From Desulfobacteraceae bacterium (lineage in GTDB: Bacteria; Desulfobacterota; Desulfobulbia; Desulfobulbales; Desulfobulbaceae): a DNA stretch of 13,461 nucleotides. The stretch covers positions 1 through 13,461 of the forward strand of contig JALHJD010000052.1 of NCBI GenBank assembly GCA_022837185.1. The letters run 5' to 3'. Made by a program: the position numbers and the translations under genes. The notes beneath the pieces are model-generated. The model was not told where the DNA came from. It searched no databases and saw nothing but the letters and a program-made list of their open reading frames with translations. Below are positions 1 through 6,337 of the stretch, piece after piece (position 1 is the first letter of the stretch; every line of letters begins with the position of its first letter).

Positions 1-1
1 C

Positions 2-160
2 ATGCAGAAGTTCGAATGCCCCTGCGGCTACATCTACGATCCGGCCGAGGGCGACCTGGAAAACGGCATCGAGCCCGGCACTGCTTTTCAGGACCTGCCC
101 GATGACTGGGTCTGCCCCAAATGCGGAGCGGAAAAGGAACACTTCTTTCCAGTCGACTGA
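2..160 (+). CDS. Rubredoxin with C-x-C first metal knuckle
   Basis: Small soluble one-iron redox protein of 52 residues, read from ATG at 2 to TGA at 160. Rubredoxins carry single electrons in the cytoplasm of anaerobes, for example to rubredoxin:oxygen oxidoreductase or rubrerythrin in oxygen and peroxide defence. The fold signature is clear: CGYIYDP at 8-14, an acidic middle with the G-x-x-P-G-T turn (22-27), and [12 protein letters not shown] at 31-42. The second knuckle is the usual C-x-x-C (C38, C41). The first knuckle is C6-P7-C8, one residue shorter than the common C-x-x-C-G-Y. The frame is intact, so this is an in-frame difference and not a frameshift. Length is normal for the family (about 50-55 residues). 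The upstream region is cut by the window edge, so its promoter and neighbours are unknown. The family assignment is firm; the partner protein is unknown. Confidence 0.93.
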   Translation: MQKFECPCGYIYDPAEGDLENGIEPGTAFQDLPDDWVCPKCGAEKEHFFPVD

Positions 161-324
161 TCCCCACTTTTCCCCCGGGTCTGCCTGTTCGGGCACGCCC
201 GGGCCCTCCCTCCGAAAAGGGGGCGAGAACGGCTGTGTCCTCCAGCGACCGGCCTGAACGCCCCTTTTCCGCCTTTCCCCGGTCGTGCCGTAGCCGCACT
301 GTCACGCGCGCCTGTTCCTGTTCC

Positions 325-353
325 TTGTACAATCCGGGACTATGCGATACATT
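325..353 (+). promoter_or_regulatory. Candidate sigma-70-type promoter of SYLF gene
   Basis: TTGTAC at 325-330 and TACATT at 348-353 are separated by 17 bases, the ideal spacing, and sit just before an A-rich stretch and the SYLF ribosome binding site. Each box matches the consensus only partly (first three bases of the -35, four of six in the -10). It is the best candidate I can see in the gap, but a chance match is possible. Confidence 0.28.
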
Positions 354-383
354 GAAAAAAAAGGAAACACCGTTTGCACAATC

Positions 384-390
384 GGGAGGG
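384..390 (+). promoter_or_regulatory. Ribosome binding site fixing the SYLF start at 396
   Basis: GGGAGGG at 384-390 lies 5 bases before ATG at 396. It selects this start over the in-frame ATG at 342, which has no Shine-Dalgarno sequence and would put a charged 18-residue tail before the signal peptide. It also fits better than the ATG at 405, which is 14 bases away. Confidence 0.6.
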
Positions 391-395
391 TTCAC

Positions 396-1109
396 ATGCG
401 GATCATGAAAAAACACTGTTTGCACCCCCTTGTTCTTCTGGCCGCTCTGCTGGCAATGACTGCAACGGCGGCGGCCGCGCACGCCCAGGATTTTTCCAGG
501 CCGGAGGAGCTGGTTATCAAGAGCGAAGCCGTCTTCAAGAGCTTCATGGTCGATCCCACTATGGACTGGTTTCGTGCCAACGTCGGCAATGCCCAGGGGA
601 TATTGATCGTCCCCCAGATGCTGCGGGGCGGGTTTTTCGTCGGCGGGTCCGGGGGCAGCGGGGTCCTGCTGGCCCAGGATGAGGAAACCGGCGCCTGGAG
701 TTCGCCGGCCTTCTATACCATGGGCTCGGTTTCCTTCGGCCTGCAGATAGGGGCCGATGTTTCCGAAATCATCCTGATGATCATGACCCCCAGGGGCATG
801 CAGGCCATGCTGTCCACGGGATTCAAGCTGGGCGGGGACATAGCGCTTGCCGCCGGCCCCGTCGGCGCCACGGCCAAGGCCCAGCTTGTCGATATTCTCG
901 CCTATGGCCGCTCCAGGGGAGTGTATGGGGGAATTTCCGTGGAAGGGGCGGTGATCGCCCCCCGGTATGAATGGAATTCCACTTACTACGGCAAGGATGT
1001 GATGCTGGCCGATATTCTCATCAACCAGGCGGTCGCCAACCCGCAGGCCGACAACCTCCGGGCCGCCATGCCGAAGAAGGTGCAGCAGACCCGGCCCCTC
1101 GGCCGGTAA
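396..1109 (+). CDS. Secreted lipid-binding SYLF (Ysc84-like) domain protein
   Basis: 237 residues from ATG 396 to TAA 1109. Residues 1-30 form a signal peptide: basic start (R2, K5, K6), hydrophobic core at about 11-28, and an A-H-A cleavage motif before Q31, so the product is exported, probably to the periplasm. The rest is a SYLF domain (Ysc84/DUF500 family): G-rich GGFFVGGSGGSGVLL at 78-92, GLQIGA at 115-120, KLGGD at 144-148, AGPVG at 153-157, GVYGGISVEG at 175-184 and the terminal N-x-x-YYG at 194-199. Eukaryotic SYLF domains bind phosphoinositides; the bacterial members are called lipid-binding, but their job is largely unknown. I see no lipobox cysteine at the cleavage point (C8 lies in the n-region), so it is not a lipoprotein. 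It runs alone and converges on the minus-strand cluster. Family sure, function open. Confidence 0.9.
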   Translation: MRIMKKHCLHPLVLLAALLAMTATAAAAHAQDFSRPEELVIKSEAVFKSFMVDPTMDWFRANVGNAQGILIVPQMLRGGFFVGGSGGSGVLLAQDEETGAWSSPAFYTMGSVSFGLQIGADVSEIILMIMTPRGMQAMLSTGFKLGGDIALAAGPVGATAKAQLVDILAYGRSRGVYGGISVEGAVIAPRYEWNSTYYGKDVMLADILINQAVANPQADNLRAAMPKKVQQTRPLGR

Positions 1110-1118
1110 GGACCGGCC
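1101..1118 (+). terminator. GC hairpin spanning the SYLF stop codon
   Basis: GGCCGG at 1101-1106 and CCGGCC at 1113-1118 form a perfect 6-bp stem. The 6-base loop contains the TAA stop of the SYLF gene (1107-1109). One more C-G pair extends it outward. There is no T-run, so at most it is a weak or factor-assisted terminator or an mRNA 3'-end stabiliser. Confidence 0.3.
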
Positions 1119-1135
1119 GGCCCGGATCTCGCGGA

Positions 1136-1155
1136 CGGCCGGCGCCCCCCGGCCG
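1136..1155. repeat. GC-rich inverted repeat in convergent gap
   Basis: CGGCCGG at 1136-1142 and CCGGCCG at 1149-1155 pair as a 7-bp stem with the 6-base loop CGCCCC. It reuses the same GGCCGG/CCGGCC core as the hairpin at 1101-1118, so the two could also cross-pair. It is probably part of the transcript-end structure between the convergent genes. Confidence 0.35.
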
Positions 1156-1161
1156 GGAACA

Positions 1162-1180
1162 TTCACGGTGGGGCCGTGAA
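1162..1180 (-). terminator. Hairpin just after the ABC exporter operon
   Basis: TTCACGG at 1162-1168 and CCGTGAA at 1174-1180 form a perfect 7-bp stem with a 5-base loop. On the minus strand it begins 8 bases after the TAA (1191-1189) of the last exporter gene, where an operon terminator would sit. It is followed on that strand by TGTTCCC and not by a T-run, so it is an atypical or weak intrinsic terminator. Being symmetric, it could serve both convergent transcripts. Confidence 0.42.
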
Positions 1181-1188
1181 CTGTGGAT

Positions 1189-3018
1189 TTACCGGCCGCC
1201 GCGCTCCACAACTTCCGGCACCGCCGTTTCCCCGGCCTGCAGGTCAAGCCCGACCAGGGTGCTGTACAGCCCTCCCCGGGCCATCAATTCGGCATGGGTG
1301 CCCTGCTCCCGTATCCTGCCCCTGTCCATGACCACAATCCTGTGGGCCCGGCGGACGGTTGACAGCCGATGGGCGATGACCAGGGAAGTACGGTTTTCAA
1401 AACTGGCTGCAATGGCCAGCTCCAGGATGTTTTCGGTGGCGGTGTCGACCGAGGCGGTCGCCTCGTCCAGGACCAGGACAACCGGGTCCCGGCACAGAAC
1501 CCTGGCAAAGGCGAGAAGTTGTTTTTCGCCGGCCGACAACTCCAGGCTCCCTTCCCCGATCAGGGTGTCAAGCCCGTCCGGCAGGCCGGCGACAAAATCC
1601 TCCATGCCCGTGTTCTCAATGATCTCGACGACCCGGGCCCGGTCCGTGCCGGTGTCGAGAACGATGTTGGCAAAAAGCGTATCCGGCAGAATAAACACCT
1701 CCTGCATGATCACCCCGACCCTGGTCCGCAGGTCCTGCAGGTCATATGCACGCAGGTCGATGCCGTCGAGCAGGATCCTGCCCTGCTGCGGATCATAAAA
1801 ACGCAGCAGCAGGTTGATCAGCGTGCTTTTTCCCGCCCCGGTCGAACCGACCACCGCCACCGTTTCCCCCGGCCTGATGGTGAGGGAGACGTTGCTGATG
1901 ACCGGATCCTCCCGGTCATAACCGAAACCGACCCGGTCAAAGACGATGGCCCCCCGGCTTTCGCGGGGAGTCGCCGGAAGAGCGGGCTGCCGGATTTCCT
2001 CCCTGGTATCGAGAAGGTCGAATATCCGCTCCGCCGAGGCCAGCGCTGACTGGACGATGGAATATTTCTGGGAGAGTTCCCGCATGGGCTGGAAAAACAG
2101 CCGCATATAGGAGAGGAAGGCCACCAGTTCGCCCAGGGTCAGCTCCCGGCGGATGATTTCTCCGCCGCCGTACCAGATGATCAGGGCCACCGCAACCGAA
2201 CTCATCAGTTCGGTGAGGGGCATGAAGGTGCCGAACAGCTTGATCTGGGCCAGGGTCCGGTTGAGGTATTCGTCGCTGAGCTGCTCGTACTTGCGATAAC
2301 TTCCCTGCTGGCGTTCGAACAGCTGGATGACGGTCAGGCCGGAGATCGATTCCTGCAGGAAACCGTTCAGCCTGGCAAGCTGGCGCCGGATCGCCCTGAA
2401 TTGTTCCCGGGCCAGGCGGGAAAAGATGACGGTTATGACAATTGCCGCCGGCACGAACAGCGACATCAGCAGGGCGAGCCGGAAATTCATGAGAAACAGG
2501 ATGACCAGGATGCCGAACAGCTTGAGAAAATCGTTGAACAGGGTCACCATGACCGAGGTGAACATCTCGTACATATTCTGGACATCGTTGGTCAGCCTGG
2601 TGACCAGCCGGCCGACGGCGTGTTTGTTGAAAAAGGACAGATCAAGGCGCAGCAGGTGGGAAAACAGGTCGCAGCGGATGGTCTGCATGATGGACTGGCC
2701 CAACCGTTCCAGCACGACAACCTGGAGAAAACCGGCCAGAAAAACCGTGGCCACCATGGCGGCGTACAGCAGGGCCACGATCCCCAGCCCTTCGAAGCGC
2801 TGTTCCATCGCCATATCCTGAACGGTGATATAGTTGTCGATCCCTGTCTGCATCAAGCGGGGCAGGGCCAGGGTGGCGGCCGTGACCAGCAGCGCCAGGA
2901 GCACGGCAAGAACAAACTTCAGGATATGGCCGGAGCTGTAGCCGATGACCCGCCGCCAGATATGACGTTCCTTGAGGGACCCGGACCATCCCTCCTCGAC
3001 ATAACCGAAATCACGCAT
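1189..3018 (-). CDS. ABC exporter half-transporter, catalytic-site subunit (MdlB/TM288-like)
   Basis: 609 residues: an N-terminal membrane domain of six predicted spans (about 33-325) followed by an ATPase domain (about 357-590). Motifs are Walker A GSTGAGKST 391-399, Q-loop Q439, signature LSAGEKQ 494-500, Walker B ending in D518-E519, D-loop SVD 523-525 and switch H550. The catalytic glutamate and histidine are intact, but the signature departs from LSGGQ (A496 for the first G, E498 for Q). That is the mark of the consensus-Walker chain in heterodimeric exporters such as TM287/288 and MdlAB, where the altered signature faces the partner's degenerate Walker site. The ATG overlaps the stop of the partner gene by 8 bases, so translation is coupled. 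The next in-frame Met is residue 56, inside the first span, which fixes the start. It is the last gene of the cluster. Substrate unknown: lipid, drug or peptide are all possible. Confidence 0.92.
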   Translation of the reverse strand: MRDFGYVEEGWSGSLKERHIWRRVIGYSSGHILKFVLAVLLALLVTAATLALPRLMQTGIDNYITVQDMAMEQRFEGLGIVALLYAAMVATVFLAGFLQVVVLERLGQSIMQTIRCDLFSHLLRLDLSFFNKHAVGRLVTRLTNDVQNMYEMFTSVMVTLFNDFLKLFGILVILFLMNFRLALLMSLFVPAAIVITVIFSRLAREQFRAIRRQLARLNGFLQESISGLTVIQLFERQQGSYRKYEQLSDEYLNRTLAQIKLFGTFMPLTELMSSVAVALIIWYGGGEIIRRELTLGELVAFLSYMRLFFQPMRELSQKYSIVQSALASAERIFDLLDTREEIRQPALPATPRESRGAIVFDRVGFGYDREDPVISNVSLTIRPGETVAVVGSTGAGKSTLINLLLRFYDPQQGRILLDGIDLRAYDLQDLRTRVGVIMQEVFILPDTLFANIVLDTGTDRARVVEIIENTGMEDFVAGLPDGLDTLIGEGSLELSAGEKQLLAFARVLCRDPVVLVLDEATASVDTATENILELAIAASFENRTSLVIAHRLSTVRRAHRIVVMDRGRIREQGTHAELMARGGLYSTLVGLDLQAGETAVPEVVERGGR

Positions 3019-4864
3019 CCTCTTCCCCGCCCCGCATGCCCCCCGCCGTCATTGCCGGCGCCGCGACCTCTTCCTTCCCGGCGTTTTCCCTGGACTGCTT
3101 CGCATACATGATCTGATAGAAATCATTTCTGTCGAGGAGTTCAGTATGCACCCCGCGGTCCACGATTTCTCCCTTTTCCAGAATTATGACCCCATCGGTC
3201 CCGGAGAGGAGTTTTATCCGCTGGGACACCAGCAGGACCAGTCTGCCCCGCCCGGCTCCGGTGATGGACCGGAGTACTTCGTCCTCGGTTTCCACGTCAA
3301 GGGCGGACAGGGCGTCATCGATGATGAGGACCGGGCGGTCGCTGAGCAGGGCCCTGGCCAGCGCCACCCGCTGGCGCTGGCCCCCGGAAAGGGTTACCCC
3401 GCGTTCGCCGACCACGGTCTCATATCCAAGCGGGAAGGAAACGATATCATCATGAATGGCGGCGGCCCGGGCCGCCGCAACGATTTCCCCGAATTCCGCC
3501 TCGGGCCGGGCAAAAGCGATATTCTCCCTGACCGTGGCCGAAAAGAGGAAGGCCTCCTGTCCCACGTAGCCTATGCAGTCGCGAACGGTTCGCAACGGCA
3601 GGGTGTTGACGTCCCGGCCGCCGAAAAACAGGGTCCCGTCGGCCACGGGATACAACCTGGCCAGGAGCTTGCAGAGGGTCGATTTGCCGCTGCCGGTCCT
3701 GCCCGTAATGCCGTGCACTCCCTGATGCAGCTCCAGGGAGATGTTCCGCAGCACCGGATGCGTACCGTTGGGGTAGGTGAAGGTAAGGTTGCGCAGATGG
3801 AATGACGGCTCGCCCGGAGCCGCGTTTCCGCCCCTATCCGGTGCGTCCCTGAGCAGCGGCACCGTGGAGAGAAGGGTCTGGATCCGGTTCAGGGACGTCA
3901 GCCCTCTCTGGGCCAGGCTGGCCACCCAGCCGATGGCCATCATCGGCCAGACCAGCATGGACAGATAGGTGACAAAGGCGACAAAATCACCCAGGGATAT
4001 TTTTCCTTCAATGGCGAATCGACCGCCGAAGTACAATACCATGAGCATGCCGAGGTGGCCGACCAGGGTCGCCAGAGGGAACAGCAGCCCCTGGACATAA
4101 GCGACCTGGATGTTGGAGCGGACGAACTTCCATCCCAGGTTCTCAAAATCCCTCTTCTGGAGCCTCTCCATGGTATAGGCTTTGATCAGGCGGATGGAAA
4201 CCAGCGCGCTGCGGACAAATTCGGTGAGCAGGCCAAACTGTTCCTGCACCAGGTTGAACCGGTGATGGAGACGGCTGGTCAGTATCCTGGTGGAAACGGC
4301 AAGCAGCGGCATGGGCAGCAGCGCCAGCAGGGTCAGTTCAACGTCGATATAGAGCATGAAGCAGATTGCCGCGGTGGACATGACCAGGGCGTCAAAAGCC
4401 GAAACCAGGCCTATTCCGCAGGCCATCTGCACCGCCTGCAGGTCATTGCTGACATGGGCCATGATGTCGCCGGTGGTGTGTTTTTCCAGGAACGGCCGGT
4501 CCATGGTCAGGACATGGGCATATATCCTGTTGCGGATGTCGCGCTCGAGCAGGCGGGAGAAACCGACAATCAGGTAGCGCCAGCAGAATCGCAGGAACGC
4601 CGCGATAACGGCCGTCAGAAGAATGAAAAACCCGATGAGGAGCAGTGTCCGCTCGGTGGCCCGGCCGGCGGCCAGTCCGTCGACCGCAATTTTCAGCAGC
4701 CGCGGAATAATCAACTGCAGGAAGTCAACCCCGACGAGGGCGGCAAACCCCAGGAGCAGCCTGTTCCTGTAGCGGCTGAAACTGGGACGGATCAGCCCGG
4801 AAACCTGGCTGAAGCGCCGCCGGCCGGAGGCGGAAAGAATCTGCGGCCCCGAAGAGGAAGTCAA
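3011..4864 (-). CDS. ABC exporter half-transporter, degenerate-site subunit (MdlA/TM287-like)
   Basis: 617 residues, membrane domain about 30-325 and ATPase domain about 355-585. Walker A is GRTGSGKST 388-396, Q-loop Q436, and a perfect signature LSGGQRQ at 492-498. Two catalytic positions are changed: the Walker B glutamate is Asp (IIDD, D516-D517) and the switch histidine is Gln (SQR, Q548). This is the non-hydrolysing chain of a heterodimeric exporter; its good signature would complete the active site of the downstream partner. The start is TTG at 4864: there is no ATG before residue 121, the TTG overlaps the upstream TGA as TTGA, and AAGGGG stands 5 bases before it. The tail after about residue 590 is short and acidic/Ala-rich. 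Heterodimer formation is inferred from the complementary motifs and the 8-base overlap with the partner gene. Confidence 0.92.
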   Translation of the reverse strand: MTSSSGPQILSASGRRRFSQVSGLIRPSFSRYRNRLLLGFAALVGVDFLQLIIPRLLKIAVDGLAAGRATERTLLLIGFFILLTAVIAAFLRFCWRYLIVGFSRLLERDIRNRIYAHVLTMDRPFLEKHTTGDIMAHVSNDLQAVQMACGIGLVSAFDALVMSTAAICFMLYIDVELTLLALLPMPLLAVSTRILTSRLHHRFNLVQEQFGLLTEFVRSALVSIRLIKAYTMERLQKRDFENLGWKFVRSNIQVAYVQGLLFPLATLVGHLGMLMVLYFGGRFAIEGKISLGDFVAFVTYLSMLVWPMMAIGWVASLAQRGLTSLNRIQTLLSTVPLLRDAPDRGGNAAPGEPSFHLRNLTFTYPNGTHPVLRNISLELHQGVHGITGRTGSGKSTLCKLLARLYPVADGTLFFGGRDVNTLPLRTVRDCIGYVGQEAFLFSATVRENIAFARPEAEFGEIVAAARAAAIHDDIVSFPLGYETVVGERGVTLSGGQRQRVALARALLSDRPVLIIDDALSALDVETEDEVLRSITGAGRGRLVLLVSQRIKLLSGTDGVIILEKGEIVDRGVHTELLDRNDFYQIMYAKQSRENAGKEEVAAPAMTAGGMRGGEEDA

Positions 4865-5874
4865 GATTTCCCCTTCTTGGTGCGCAATATTTCGTGATAG
4901 GCATTGGCCAGTTCGATGAATTTTTCATGGCTTCCGCCCTTGTCCGGATGCATTTCCCTGGCCTTTTTCCTGAACAGTCTCTTGAACTGAAGCCGGGTGA
5001 GCGAGGCAAGCTCACCGCGGCTGATGCCGAATATCGTGGCGGCTTCGGACAGCGATACTCTGTCCGCGGCCCGGGGAGGGGCATAACGGCGGTGGGAATC
5101 CATGAAGCTTCTGAAGTACTCCTCCATGCCCCTGCCGGCGGGAAAAACGTAGTCAAAATACATGATCACGTAGCGAACCAGATACAGGGGGAGCCGGTCA
5201 TCGCGCTCCATACCCTCCCAGAACCCGCTGTCGCGGTCCAGCTTGCAGACCTGCTCAAGGAAGTGGCGGTCGAGCTTTTCCTCGTCGAGGGCCTCCGGCA
5301 TGGTATAGGCATAGCTTTCGGTAAAAAAGCGCTGCAGATCGAATATGGCATAGACATAGCTTTTGTATTCCCTCGGCCGCAGAATCCGTTCCCCGTGCAG
5401 GAAATACTGTTCAATCTCGTCCCGGGACTTATCAAGCAGTACGCGGTACATGGCCGCCGGCCGGTCCAGGCGCCGCTGGTCCAGCGCCCCGAAACGGAGG
5501 TAGTGGATGCGCCGCCGGTCGAACTCATGGGTGGAATGCAGGATCTTCCGGCGCATCAGGGCGGAAATCGGTTTCCATGTCCTGCCGGCCTGCCGGTCGG
5601 CATACATCTCCGCCCGCTGCCGGACCACCGGATCCAGGTAGGGAATAAACAGTTTTTCCAGTTCGAACGGGTCCGGGGCCGCCCCCTTTTTCCTGAGGCT
5701 GTCGGCAATCCATTCATCAAGAGCGAAATTGCCCCCCCTCGTGTAGGTGATATAGCGGTGGGGATCCGGTCCCAGGTCAAGCAGGTCCCGGCTGCGATAG
5801 CACCCTCCCTCCGGGTAGGATTCCCGGATGATGAAATGCAGGCGGCGGCGGATTATGGTGCGGGCAAGATACAT
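4861..5874 (-). CDS. Type III J-domain protein with novel-looking N-terminal region
   Basis: 337 residues from ATG 5874. The last 65 residues or so (about 272-337) are a J domain: a basic helix II (RLQFKRLFRKKAREMH, about 294-309), the essential HPD at 309-311 followed by KGG, and helix III ending in NAYHEILR (324-331). HPD recruits and stimulates an Hsp70 (DnaK). There is no Gly/Phe region, zinc-finger domain or C-terminal substrate domain, so it is a type III J-protein and not DnaJ. Residues 1-270 are Arg- and Tyr-rich, probably helical, with no membrane span or signal peptide. I do not recognise this part; it presumably chooses the client. The stop overlaps the TTG start of the exporter gene by 4 bases, while 79 bases separate it from the response regulator upstream. 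No dnaK is in view. Placement suggests help in building or turning over the exporter or a signalling partner, which is inference. Confidence 0.8.
   Translation of the reverse strand: MYLARTIIRRRLHFIIRESYPEGGCYRSRDLLDLGPDPHRYITYTRGGNFALDEWIADSLRKKGAAPDPFELEKLFIPYLDPVVRQRAEMYADRQAGRTWKPISALMRRKILHSTHEFDRRRIHYLRFGALDQRRLDRPAAMYRVLLDKSRDEIEQYFLHGERILRPREYKSYVYAIFDLQRFFTESYAYTMPEALDEEKLDRHFLEQVCKLDRDSGFWEGMERDDRLPLYLVRYVIMYFDYVFPAGRGMEEYFRSFMDSHRRYAPPRAADRVSLSEAATIFGISRGELASLTRLQFKRLFRKKAREMHPDKGGSHEKFIELANAYHEILRTKKGKS
4870..4875 (-). promoter_or_regulatory. Ribosome binding site for the TTG-start ABC gene
   Basis: Read on the minus strand, AAGGGG lies 5 bases before the TTG at 4864-4862. With the TTGA start/stop overlap it supports the non-ATG start and coupled translation from the J-domain gene. 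Confidence 0.5.
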
Positions 5875-5953
5875 GCAACTGGTCTGCCGGGATGGTTGCT
5901 CCGGTCAATGCCTGAACGGGCGGGGTGGAAACAGGACAAGGTGCGGGGGCAGT

Positions 5954-6337
5954 TCATTCGTCCTGACCTGGAGCGGTTTTGAGCAGTTCCCGAACCGCGT
6001 CGACAACCTCCTGAATATCGAAGGGTTTGCTGAAGACCCTGTCAGCACCCAGTTCACGTGCCGCCGGCAAATAAGCCTCCGGGCCGATCCGGCCGCCCCC
6101 GGAAATGGCGATGATTTTTATTCCCGGATACTCCCTTTTCAAGCTGGAGATGGTCTCCAGCCCCTCCTGCTCGGGCATGATCAGATCGGTTATCACCAGG
6201 TTGGCGGGATGCTCCCGCTGCAGCCGCATGGCAATCTTGCCGTTTTCCGCCACGGCCACATCAAACCCGGCCCAATCCATCGTCTGCTGGAGAAGGAGCC
6301 GAATCTGTTCATCATCATCAATAATCAGGATCCGCAT
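5954..6337 (-). CDS. Stand-alone receiver (CheY-like response regulator)
   Basis: 127 residues when started at ATG 6337; the whole length is one receiver domain. The acid pocket is D7-D8-D9, the phospho-acceptor is D51 in DLIMP, the switch Ser is S79 and the conserved Lys is K104 in SKPF. There is no DNA-binding or enzymatic output domain, so it acts by protein contact or as a phosphorelay intermediate. It follows the hybrid kinase with a 20-base overlap, so the two are very likely translated together and the kinase is the obvious phosphodonor. In-frame ATGs at 6349 (adds four residues) and 6379 (adds fourteen; AAGGA about 9 bases before it) are possible starts. I chose 6337 because receivers normally begin at this beta strand. 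The target could be the J-protein or exporter downstream, but nothing in the sequence proves that. Confidence 0.9.
   Translation of the reverse strand: MRILIIDDDEQIRLLLQQTMDWAGFDVAVAENGKIAMRLQREHPANLVITDLIMPEQEGLETISSLKREYPGIKIIAISGGGRIGPEAYLPAARELGADRVFSKPFDIQEVVDAVRELLKTAPGQDE

Larger units (their letters stand above)
161..395. other. Intergenic gap between rubredoxin and SYLF genes
   Basis: 235 bases with no credible gene. An open frame starting at 121 that crosses this stretch has a biased composition (Ser, Arg, Pro) and overlaps both neighbours, so I leave it out. The stretch holds an imperfect inverted repeat: GAAAAGGGGGCG at 214-225 against CGCCCCTTTTC at 259-269, with a 33-base loop and one bulged G. 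It has no clear T-run after it, so I do not call it an intrinsic terminator. The 3' part is less GC-rich and contains the candidate promoter and ribosome binding site of the SYLF gene. Confidence 0.5.

Noticed and set aside
121..408. Plus-strand open frame of 95 codons between rubredoxin and the SYLF gene
   Set aside because: It starts inside rubredoxin in another frame, has biased Ser/Arg/Pro composition, and ends inside the SYLF signal peptide.
5875..5953. Internal promoter in the 79-base gap before the J-protein gene
   Set aside because: A TTGACC is present on the minus strand, but no -10-like sequence lies at a proper distance.
4055..5982. Plus-strand open frames of 280 and 362 codons opposite the exporter and J-protein genes
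   Set aside because: They lie antisense to genes with clear motifs, have no domain I recognise and no ribosome binding site.
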